A stretch of DNA of 8,251 nucleotides. It comes from a bacterium. GTDB taxonomy: Bacteria; Verrucomicrobiota; Verrucomicrobiia; Methylacidiphilales; Verrucolacustridaceae. Of the stretch, positions 1 through 8,251 are shown one piece after another. The stretch covers positions 1 to 8,251 of the forward strand of contig RFWS01000044.1 in assembly GCA_009921985.1 (NCBI GenBank), read 5' to 3'. A model generated the notes under the pieces. The model ran no database searches. It worked only from the letters and a program-made list of their open reading frames with translations, and was not told the origin of the DNA. Within the stretch, counting starts at the first letter, position 1, and every line of letters begins with the position of its first letter. The position numbers and the translations under genes are program-made.

Positions 1-1040
1 TTCAATTTTGAAGTCTTGTACCAATCCAGCAGGATCCGGGTGGGGGTGTTGAGCTTGAGTTGATAACACTCCTTCAAGCTGCACCAGCGATAATCATCGG
101 CTTCGGGGTTGAGGGTGACTTTTGTTTGTGAGGTTTTGACGAGGTAGTTGAGGAGGACGAAATGAGCCGGTTTGTAAAATTCCTTGGAGCGGATGCAATC
201 CTGGGCGAGGGCGAATTCAATCCCGGTAATTTTCAGGCCGGTCTCCTCCAGGATCTCCCGCTTCAGGGCTTTTTCGGCGGATTCGCCCGGTTTGATTTTT
301 CCGCCCGGGATTCCCCAGAGGCCCGACCATTTCAAGGTGTGGAGCATAAGAAGCTTTTTGCCCGGCCCGACGATTAGGGCGCCCACGGTGGGAGTCGGGG
401 GAATGAGTTCGGGGACAGAGTGACGCTTCAGAATTTCCGCCACGGCGAACATGTCCGGGGCCACGTGGTCAGGCAGGGATTTCTGGAGTTTCGGGAGGGA
501 GTCGTATCCGGTGAGGACGGCACAAGAGCGAACGCCCCCGTGGCGGGCGGTGGCAACATCATGCTGCATGTCGCCCACAAACAGGGTCTCCTCGGGACGA
601 AGTTTGTGTTTCTTTAGAATCCCGTGAATGGCATCCCTTTTGTCGGGGACACCGGCATAGGTCTCCCGAAAAAAGTGATTCACCCCAAGGCGACGGGATT
701 GATCCTTGAAATCAGCTTCGTGGACGGTGCTGAGGAGAAAAACGGGCAGATCGTTGGAGTGGCAGTATTCAAGAATCTCGCGGGCACCAGGAAGAAGAGA
801 GACGGAATGGTGGAGTTCCCGGAACACCTCGCGGAAGATTTGTTCCAACTCCCGGATGGGGGCGTGGGGAATGTGCTCCCTGTAAAAACCCTCGTAAGGA
901 AGGTAGAACTTTTCCCGAAAGGTCTGGCGATCAAAGGGCGGCTTGCCGTGGGCGGCGAAGACGCGATTGGTGGCTTCCAGAACAGGGGTTAGGTCGTCCA
1001 CGAGGGTGCCGGACCAATCGAAGATTAGATTTCGAATCAT
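1..1040 (-). CDS. HAD-family hydrolase fused to a NUDIX hydrolase (partial, C-terminus off the left edge)
   Basis: The reading frame runs from ATG at 1040 to the window edge without a stop: 346 codons plus 2 bases. Residues 1 to about 205 form a HAD phosphatase. Motif I is FDWSGTLVDD with nucleophile D8, motif II is LLST (S104), the likely motif III lysine is K134, and motif IV is GDMQHD (D157, D161). S10 sits where most HAD phosphatases have the general acid/base Asp. After a proline-containing linker (about 206-217), residues 218 onward form a NUDIX domain with a complete box GX5EX7REUXEEXGU: G247, E253, R261, E262, E265, E266, G268 (bases 234-302). The expected overall role is hydrolysis of a nucleoside diphosphate-linked compound by NUDIX and of a phosphomonoester by HAD; the substrates are unknown. 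AAGGA at 1054-1058 is a possible ribosome site but lies 13 bases from the start. The gene begins 59 bases after carB. Domain calls are firm; the coupled function is inference. Confidence 0.9.
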   Translation of the reverse strand, partial: MIRNLIFDWSGTLVDDLTPVLEATNRVFAAHGKPPFDRQTFREKFYLPYEGFYREHIPHAPIRELEQIFREVFRELHHSVSLLPGAREILEYCHSNDLPVFLLSTVHEADFKDQSRRLGVNHFFRETYAGVPDKRDAIHGILKKHKLRPEETLFVGDMQHDVATARHGGVRSCAVLTGYDSLPKLQKSLPDHVAPDMFAVAEILKRHSVPELIPPTPTVGALIVGPGKKLLMLHTLKWSGLWGIPGGKIKPGESAEKALKREILEETGLKITGIEFALAQDCIRSKEFYKPAHFVLLNYLVKTSQTKVTLNPEADDYRWCSLKECYQLKLNTPTRILLDWYKTSKL

Positions 1041-1056
1041 GAACAGTAGGCGTTCC
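1041..1056 (-). promoter_or_regulatory. Inverted repeat overlapping the likely ribosome binding site of the HAD-NUDIX gene
   Basis: On the minus strand GAAC (1055-1052) is followed by a 7-base loop and GTTC (1044-1041), directly before the ATG at 1040. The only Shine-Dalgarno-like sequence, AAGGA (1058-1054), overlaps the 5' arm. Folding could hide this site or shorten its effective distance to the start. The stem is only 4 bp, so it could be chance. Confidence 0.25.
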
Positions 1057-1075
1057 TTAATGTTAACGTATCACG

Positions 1076-1089
1076 GGAACGAAAGTTCC
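1076..1089. repeat. Perfect inverted repeat GGAAC-N4-GTTCC between carB and the HAD-NUDIX gene
   Basis: The plus strand reads GGAAC GAAA GTTCC, a perfect 5-bp stem with a 4-base loop (a GAAA tetraloop if transcribed from plus). It lies in the 59-base gap after the carB stop, next to an A/T-rich stretch (1090-1102). It could be an operator, a small hairpin in the minus-strand mRNA, or chance. Its form, GAAC-N4-GTTC, is that of the LexA/DinR box known from Gram-positive bacteria. No U-run follows it on the minus strand, so it is not a classical terminator for carB. Confidence 0.3.
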
Positions 1090-1099
1090 AATTAAAAAA

Positions 1100-4360
<3,261 letters not shown>

Positions 4361-4487
4361 GTTGTTCAAATTCTAAAGCTTGGAGGGTGAAGAAGGAAAG
4401 GGGAGATCGACTAGGATGAAGATTAAAATGAAGTAAGTTTGGGAAGAGTGTCCTGATGCTTGAGAAGGCTGTCTGACCAAGGCAACC
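4361..4487 (-). promoter_or_regulatory. 127-base gap upstream of carB with weak promoter potential
   Basis: This gap lies between the HAD phosphatase stop and the carB ATG. On the minus strand it contains TTTAAT (4427-4422), five of six matches to a sigma-70 -10 box, but no convincing -35 box at 16-18 bases. It then has a C/T-rich leader of about 55 bases without a Shine-Dalgarno sequence. I see no strong hairpin plus U-run, no attenuator and no PyrR- or ArgR-type site I could defend. It may hold a carB promoter; this is a weak call. Confidence 0.25.
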
Positions 4488-5252
4488 CTACTGGAAGAAA
4501 TAGTGCAGGGCTTCGGCGATGCCGATACCACCGGGCGCGCGGGCGAGGTAACCACCCTCCCTTTTGACCTGGGCCAGAACTTCTTCATGGGAATTGGAAG
4601 GGCAGGCGAGATAGTGGCCGCATCGGCGGGTGAGCATGGAGAGGTCGTTGAGGTTGTCCCCGGCCACAAAAGTGGTCTCGGGGCCGAGATCCAGGAGCGA
4701 TTGGACATGGCCGAGGCAGGAACCCTTGTGGTAGTCGGCATGGGCAAAACGGAAATAAGGACCGTTCCGGACGGTGAGGATCTCAGGCCGGTCCTTGAGA
4801 ATCTCTCGCACCATCTTTTCGGCGTGGGCGATGCCGTCGGATGACTCCACCACGAGACCGATCGCGCCGACGTCAGGGATGACGGTGACATCCTCGTGGC
4901 AACCGACTTCCTTCTCGATACGCTCCAGGATGGCCCCGTGCCGGCCGAACAGGGCTTCATGAACCTCGTTGCAGGTGCGGTTCCATTTTTCCACGGAGCG
5001 GGCTTCCTTGCCCTCGACGCGGTGAATTTCCCGTTCCACCGTGACGATCCAATCCGGAAAGACCGGGGCCTGATGATGTAGCAAGGCTTCCCGCAAGCCT
5101 TCCCAGGAGCGGCCGGTGGCCACCACCCAAGAAACATTATTCTTCTGCCGGACGCCTTGGAGCCAGTCGAAAAAGCCCGGGGCCAGCGGTGCCGTGGGGT
5201 CCTCGGTGGTGAGGGTGCCGTCGAAGTCGGTGCAGACGAGCCCGGGTTTCAA
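4488..5252 (-). CDS. HAD-IIB (Cof-like / sucrose-phosphatase-like) phosphatase
   Basis: A complete 254-residue HAD hydrolase. Motif I is TDFDGTLT with nucleophile D9 and acid/base D11. Motif II is VVATGRS (T46). The probable motif III lysine is K176 in DYHKGS, and motif IV is GDNLNDLSML (D199, D203). The long segment between motifs II and III (about residues 60-165) fits a type IIB cap, as in Cof-type and sucrose-6-phosphate phosphatases. It probably removes phosphate from a sugar phosphate or similar small molecule; the substrate cannot be read from sequence. The start is TTG at 5252, which overlaps the rsmE stop as TTGA, so translation is probably coupled to rsmE. No in-frame ATG lies close upstream, and the motif I position fits this start. 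No signal peptide or membrane segment is seen. The fold is firm and the substrate unknown. Confidence 0.9.
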   Translation of the reverse strand: MKPGLVCTDFDGTLTTEDPTAPLAPGFFDWLQGVRQKNNVSWVVATGRSWEGLREALLHHQAPVFPDWIVTVEREIHRVEGKEARSVEKWNRTCNEVHEALFGRHGAILERIEKEVGCHEDVTVIPDVGAIGLVVESSDGIAHAEKMVREILKDRPEILTVRNGPYFRFAHADYHKGSCLGHVQSLLDLGPETTFVAGDNLNDLSMLTRRCGHYLACPSNSHEEVLAQVKREGGYLARAPGGIGIAEALHYFFQ

Positions 5253-5989
5253 TGCGGGAGGTTGAGTTCGTAGTGCAGGGCGGAGGCGACGAAAATGGAG
5301 GCGGTTTCCGAGCGGAGGACCAGCGGGCCGAGGGAAGCGGGGCGAAAACCGGCGGAACGGGCTCGGCCGATTTCTGCGGGGCTAAAGTCACCTTCCGGAC
5401 CGATGAGGACGTCGAGGGCTTTCACCGGGTCGGTTTTCTTGGCCTCTGCCACCAAGGTGGAGAGGGGTCGGGCTTCTGGCTGAAGGGAGCCAATGATGCG
5501 GGCGATCGGCGGAGCTGGATCCGGGGTGGAGAGAAAGGTGTCGAGAGGAGCGGGCTCGGGGATCTTGGGGAGCCAGTTTTGTCCTGACTGTTTGCAGGCG
5601 GCGAGGGCGATGGACTGCCAGCGGGAGGAGATCCGCTTTTCCCCCTCGGGCTTGGAAACCGAGCGTTCTGAGGCGATCGGCCAGATTTCTGAAACGCCCA
5701 GTTCAGTAAGTTTCTGGATGAGAAGTTCCATGCCGGCGGGCTTGATGAGGGCTTGGCCGAAACGGATCCGGCAGGAAGGGCGTGGTGTTTTGGCCGTGGA
5801 GAGGGTCTCAAAGCCGACGCATTCCGGATCGACGGAAGTCAGGCGGACACGAACCTCGGTGCCGTGGCCGTCAAAGACGGCGGCGGAATCGCCGGAACGA
5901 AGGCGCAGGACGTGGACGGCGTGGTGGGACTCCTCCGCGGAAAGGTGACCGAGGGCGAGGGTGGGTTGGTAAAAGCGGTGGCCGGCCAC
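5249..5989 (-). CDS. rsmE: 16S rRNA (uracil-1498-N3) methyltransferase
   Basis: Uses S-adenosylmethionine to methylate N3 of U1498 in 16S rRNA (E. coli numbering) in the small ribosomal subunit. The 246 residues match the usual family length. The N-terminal PUA-like RNA-binding part has HRFYQP and HHAVHVLRLRSGD (22-34). The C-terminal SPOUT (trefoil-knot) domain has IKPAGMELLIQKLTELGV (82-99), GPEGDF (197-202) and LGPLVLRSETA (220-230), which form the cofactor pocket in the family. The start is GTG at 5989, only 3 bases after the dnaJ TGA and in the same frame; an AAGGG at the dnaJ 3' end lies 7 bases upstream and may serve as ribosome site. It sits between dnaJ and a HAD phosphatase gene. 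An rsmE gene downstream of dnaJ is also known from Firmicutes. Confidence 0.97.
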   Translation of the reverse strand: MAGHRFYQPTLALGHLSAEESHHAVHVLRLRSGDSAAVFDGHGTEVRVRLTSVDPECVGFETLSTAKTPRPSCRIRFGQALIKPAGMELLIQKLTELGVSEIWPIASERSVSKPEGEKRISSRWQSIALAACKQSGQNWLPKIPEPAPLDTFLSTPDPAPPIARIIGSLQPEARPLSTLVAEAKKTDPVKALDVLIGPEGDFSPAEIGRARSAGFRPASLGPLVLRSETASIFVASALHYELNLPH

Positions 5990-5992
5990 AGG

Positions 5993-7159
5993 TCAGCCCT
6001 TGAACAGTTTGCGGGCTTTTTCGAGGAAGGAGTGCCCCTCCGGATGGGTGAACTCATCACAGAGGCGGGAAAAGTTTTCCAGGGCCTGTTTTTGGGCGGC
6101 GTTGAGGTGTTTGGGAATTTCCACGCGGACCCGAACATGGAGGTCCCCCTGACCTCGCCCGGAAAGGGAGGGAACGCCTTGGCCACGGAGCCGGAACACT
6201 TTGTCGGAGGCGGTGCCGGCGGGGATTTTGAGATTCAGCTCCCCATCAAGGCTAGGGACGCTGATCTCCGCACCCAGGGCGAGTTGGGCGAATGAAACGG
6301 GAACCTCGCAAAAAAGGTCGTCTTCCTGCCGCTCGAACACGGGATGGGAGCGGACGGAAAGAACCACGTAAAGATCGCCGGCAGCACCACCCCGGGTGCC
6401 GGCTTCTCCCTGTCCGGAAGAACGAAGGCGGGCGCCGGTGTCGACCCCGGATGGAATTTTGAGTTTGATCCGGGCGTTTTGCTCGACCCGGCCTTCCCCG
6501 TGGCAGTGCTTGCAGGGATGTTCGATCGATTGGCCGGCTCCCCCGCACTTCGGACAGGGCTGGGCAATGGAGAAGAAGCCCCGGTTCACAGCCACCTGGC
6601 CTTGGCCCCGGCAGGTGGCGCAGGTGACGACCTTGGAACCGGAGGCGGCACCGCTGCCATCACAGTGGGAGCAAGGGGAGGGGCGCCGGATGGTGATCTC
6701 CTTTTCGCAGCCTTGCACGGCTTCCATGAAATCGATCTCGAGATCGTACCGGAGGTCGGCTCCCTGGGTGGAGCGAGAACCGCGACGCCGACCCCGACCA
6801 CCTCCGCCCCCGCCAAAGGCATCCTCAAAAATATCCCCGAAGATGGTGCCACCCATTCCACCGGATCCGAAGACTTCGCGGAACAGCTCAAAAGGGTCAT
6901 GAAAACCGCCCCCAGGCATGCCCCCGCCAGGGGCAAAGGCCTGGTGACCAAAACGGTCGTAGGCTTCCCGCTTCTGCGGATCGGAAAGAACCTCGTAAGC
7001 CTCGCCGATCTCCTTGAATTTTTCCTCGGCCTTTTTGTCTCCTTTGTGTTTGTCGGGATGATGTTGAAGGGCGAGCTTGCGATAGGCCTTCTTGATTTCC
7101 TCTTGGGTGACGCTGCGAGCGACGCCAAGCACCTCGTAGTAATCTTTTTTGGCGGCCAC
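5993..7159 (-). CDS. dnaJ: Chaperone protein DnaJ (Hsp40, type I)
   Basis: Cochaperone that delivers unfolded clients to DnaK and stimulates its ATPase. The 388 residues cover all type I domains. The J domain is about 5-72, with the essential HPD at 34-36. The G/F-rich linker is about 76-125, ending in a Gly run and an Arg-rich patch (GRGRRRGSR). The zinc-binding region has four complete CxxCxGxG repeats starting at C163, C180, C202 and C216. The client-binding beta-domains and dimerisation tail follow (about 229-388). The start is GTG at 7159, 3 bases after the grpE stop and in the same frame; no Shine-Dalgarno sequence is seen, so translation is probably coupled to grpE. dnaK is not between grpE and dnaJ, so it must lie elsewhere in the genome. 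Confidence 0.98.
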   Translation of the reverse strand: MAAKKDYYEVLGVARSVTQEEIKKAYRKLALQHHPDKHKGDKKAEEKFKEIGEAYEVLSDPQKREAYDRFGHQAFAPGGGMPGGGFHDPFELFREVFGSGGMGGTIFGDIFEDAFGGGGGGRGRRRGSRSTQGADLRYDLEIDFMEAVQGCEKEITIRRPSPCSHCDGSGAASGSKVVTCATCRGQGQVAVNRGFFSIAQPCPKCGGAGQSIEHPCKHCHGEGRVEQNARIKLKIPSGVDTGARLRSSGQGEAGTRGGAAGDLYVVLSVRSHPVFERQEDDLFCEVPVSFAQLALGAEISVPSLDGELNLKIPAGTASDKVFRLRGQGVPSLSGRGQGDLHVRVRVEIPKHLNAAQKQALENFSRLCDEFTHPEGHSFLEKARKLFKG

Positions 7160-7162
7160 GGA

Positions 7163-7729
7163 TCAGGCTGACGGTTGGCCCGGAGCGACAGTGACGACAC
7201 TGGCTGGACGGAGGAGGCGGTCGCCCAACTTGAAGCCGCGGCGCCGCTGATGCAGGACGGTTCCCTCTGCTTTCCCGGGGGCAGGCTCTGTCCCGATGGC
7301 TTCATGAAGATGCGGATCAAAGGGTTTGCCGACGGCATCGATGGCGGTCACGCCATGGTCGGTTAGAAAGCGTTCAAATTGGCTTTGGATCAGTTTGAGG
7401 CCGGAAACCACCGAGGCAACGTCCGGGGCGGATGCGGCGGCCTGCAAACCAAGTTCAAGATGGTCGAGGAGGGGAAGAAAATCGGAGAGAATGGACTGGT
7501 TGGCGTACTTTAGTGATTCCTCCTTTTCCCGGGTGAGGCGTTTGCGGGAATTTTCAAAATCGGCGCGGACCCGGAGGAGTTGGTCTTTCAGCGAAGCGAT
7601 TTCTGCAGCCGTATCAGTTTGGGGTGAGGTCGGGGCGGCGGCGACCGCTGGGGCGGGTTGGCCGTCCGGAAGGACGATTTTGGGCTCATTGGACGGCGAT
7701 CCGGTGGGTTGAGAGTGTTTGGCTTTCAT
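7163..7729 (-). CDS. grpE: Nucleotide exchange factor GrpE
   Basis: Promotes ADP release from DnaK. The 188 residues start at ATG 7729. Residues 1-42 are a Pro/Ala-rich, low-complexity tail. Residues 43-75 begin the long dimerising helix, including LLRVRADFENSRKR (51-64). A helical bundle follows (LSDFLPLLDHLELGL, 81-95). The C-terminal beta-domain carries the family hallmarks PFDPHLHEAI (136-145) and RRRGFKLGDRLLRPASVVTVA (162-182). It is the first gene of the leftward operon, and its TGA is followed after one codon by the dnaJ GTG. A sigma-70-type promoter lies upstream. No Shine-Dalgarno sequence precedes the ATG, and no CIRCE (HrcA) element is visible. Confidence 0.97.
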   Translation of the reverse strand: MKAKHSQPTGSPSNEPKIVLPDGQPAPAVAAAPTSPQTDTAAEIASLKDQLLRVRADFENSRKRLTREKEESLKYANQSILSDFLPLLDHLELGLQAAASAPDVASVVSGLKLIQSQFERFLTDHGVTAIDAVGKPFDPHLHEAIGTEPAPGKAEGTVLHQRRRGFKLGDRLLRPASVVTVAPGQPSA

Positions 7730-7766
7730 GACTTTAGATTAAAAAAGACATTAGGATAAGACGCAG

Positions 7767-7794
7767 AAGTTATTGTATGGAAAGGGGATGTCAA
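7767..7794 (-). promoter_or_regulatory. Candidate sigma-70 promoter for grpE-dnaJ-rsmE
   Basis: On the minus strand a perfect -35 TTGACA (7794-7789) is followed by a 16-base spacer and TAACTT (7772-7767), which keeps the three most conserved -10 positions (T1, A2, T6). Transcription would begin near 7760, about 30 bases before the grpE ATG. The -35 is strong and the -10 is only fair. Confidence 0.5.
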
Positions 7795-7827
7795 CAGGAT
7801 GAGAGTGATTGATGCCCCCTCTTTTTT

Positions 7828-7838
7828 ACAAGTTTTGT
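7828..7838. repeat. Short inverted repeat ACAA-N3-TTGT in the lexA/grpE spacer
   Basis: A perfect 4-bp inverted repeat (ACAA GTT TTGT) lies just upstream of the lexA -35 box. It contains the same TACAA core (7827-7831) as the palindrome over the lexA start (7867-7871). It could be a second operator half-site; the arms are short enough to arise by chance. Confidence 0.2.
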
Positions 7839-7844
7839 CGCAGC

Positions 7845-7872
7845 TTGAGAAAAAATCCAATTCTTATACAAA
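7845..7872 (+). promoter_or_regulatory. Candidate lexA promoter
   Basis: TTGAGA (7845-7850, five of six -35 matches) is followed by a 16-base spacer and TACAAA (7867-7872, four of six -10 matches). An overlapping TATACA (7865-7870) is a better -10 by itself but sits only 14 bases from the -35. Either way, transcription would start at about 7877-7879, at or next to the ATG, implying a leaderless mRNA. Confidence 0.45.
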
Positions 7873-7879
7873 TGTGTAA
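7864..7879. promoter_or_regulatory. Near-palindrome over the lexA -10 and start codon, candidate operator
   Basis: TTATACA (7864-7870), AA, TGTGTAA (7873-7879): the arms are complementary at six of seven positions. It covers the -10 region and the first base of the lexA ATG, the classical place for an autorepression site. It differs from the motif I recall for Verrucomicrobia LexA (TGTTC-N4-GAACA) and from GAAC-N4-GTTC. The function is inferred from symmetry and position only. Confidence 0.35.
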
Positions 7880-8251
7880 TGGAGTCCGCTGAGAGAATTT
7901 TGAAGTTTCTGCGGAGCTACACGGAGAAGCACCGGCGGCCGCCGACGGTGCGGGAGATCCAGCGGGCGGTTGGATTCAAGAGCCCGCGGGGGGTCAGCTA
8001 CTTTCTCGACAAGCTGGAAAAGGCCCGGCGGATCGTCCGGCGGGGCCGTTCCCGTGGAATTTTCTTGGCCGGAGCGGCTATGTCCCGACCCGAACAGGAT
8101 TCAGCCGCGTGTTTGCCCTTTTTCTCCTCGATCCCGGCGGGGCGGGCCGACTGGGCGGAGTCGGAACCGGACCGGCAGGTGGCGGTGGAGCCGGGTCTAT
8201 TCGGCCTGCGCTCCCCGGACCGTGCGTTTGTGGTGAAGGTGAGGGGTCGCA
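7879..8251 (+). CDS. lexA: LexA-type SOS repressor (partial, C-terminus off the right edge)
   Basis: The frame opens at ATG 7879 and runs to the window edge (124 codons plus 1 base). Residues 1-63 resemble the LexA winged helix-turn-helix: an ILKFLRSY helix, PPTVREIQRAVGFKSP (21-36), YFLDKLEKARRI and RGIFL. Residue spacing to the PPT motif is close to E. coli LexA. Residues 79 onward match the start of the S24 autoprotease domain: LPFFSSIPAG gives an Ala-Gly scissile bond at A87-G88, and FVVKVRGR (117-124) is where the catalytic-serine motif (xxGxSM) would follow just outside the window. In LexA, RecA-stimulated self-cleavage at Ala-Gly derepresses DNA-repair genes. An in-frame TGA (7846-7848) and no other start codon before 7879 fix the start. 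There is no Shine-Dalgarno sequence. It could be a LexA paralogue; the missing C-terminus prevents a full check of the catalytic dyad. Confidence 0.85.
   Translation, partial: MESAERILKFLRSYTEKHRRPPTVREIQRAVGFKSPRGVSYFLDKLEKARRIVRRGRSRGIFLAGAAMSRPEQDSAACLPFFSSIPAGRADWAESEPDRQVAVEPGLFGLRSPDRAFVVKVRGR

Noticed and set aside
624..992. Plus-strand open frame antisense to the HAD domain
   Set aside because: The minus strand encodes an intact HAD-NUDIX protein with all motifs across this span; the plus frame shows no domain.
4373..5137. Minus-strand frame of 254 codons overlapping the HAD phosphatase and reaching almost to carB
   Set aside because: It is Ser/Pro/Arg-rich without motifs and out of frame with the clear HAD-IIB protein that covers nearly all of it.
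7783..7827. Possible terminator: AGGGG ... CCCCT followed by a T-run on the plus strand
   Set aside because: The stem would be only 5 bp with a loop of about 30 bases, no plus-strand gene ends here, and it lies inside the lexA/grpE promoter region.
7730..7878. CIRCE (HrcA) operator upstream of grpE
   Set aside because: The TTAGCACTC-N9-GAGTGCTAA pattern is absent; the GAGAGTGATT at 7801 has no matching partner arm.
7970..8236. Plus-strand open frame of 88 codons at the right end
   Set aside because: It is out of frame with lexA, which shows wHTH and protease-domain signatures across the same bases.

Overview
The window reads as a gene-dense, high-GC chromosomal region (roughly 60% GC by eye) from a free-living bacterium. 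It contains housekeeping genes and no sign of a mobile element, CRISPR array, tRNA or rRNA. My best guess for the lineage is Verrucomicrobiota, possibly Opitutae-like. This rests on the short, unusual LexA-like regulator, the scarcity of Shine-Dalgarno sites, the GTG/TTG starts and the gene set; it is an inference, not a proof.

Layout: six genes lie on the minus strand and one on the plus strand. Reading the minus strand from right to left: grpE (7163-7729), dnaJ (5993-7159), rsmE (5249-5989), a HAD-IIB phosphatase (4488-5252), carB (1100-4360) and a HAD-NUDIX two-domain hydrolase that runs off the left edge (1-1040). On the plus strand a lexA-type gene starts at 7879, diverges from grpE and runs off the right edge. 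The longest gene-free stretch is the 149-base lexA/grpE divergent spacer, so nothing longer than 300 bases lacks a gene.

How they fit: grpE-dnaJ-rsmE-HAD looks like one tightly packed operon. The spacers are 3 bases, 3 bases and a 4-base overlap. It resembles a reduced form of the hrcA-grpE-dnaK-dnaJ-prmA-rsmE cluster known from Firmicutes, with dnaK, hrcA and prmA missing. carB follows after 127 bases and the HAD-NUDIX gene after another 59, so these may have their own promoters or be cotranscribed. GrpE and DnaJ serve DnaK, RsmE modifies 16S rRNA, CarB makes carbamoyl phosphate for arginine and pyrimidines, and the two HAD proteins are small-molecule phosphatases of unknown substrate.

Most worth a second look: the HAD-NUDIX fusion, which has Ser in place of the second motif-I Asp; the in-frame TGA-NNN-GTG junctions that put grpE, dnaJ and rsmE in one continuous reading frame; the lexA start region, where a near-palindrome covers the -10 and the start codon and the mRNA may be leaderless; and paired GAAC/GTTC inverted repeats before the HAD-NUDIX gene. 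I do not see a clearly new multi-gene system; most of the window is conserved core metabolism and proteostasis.
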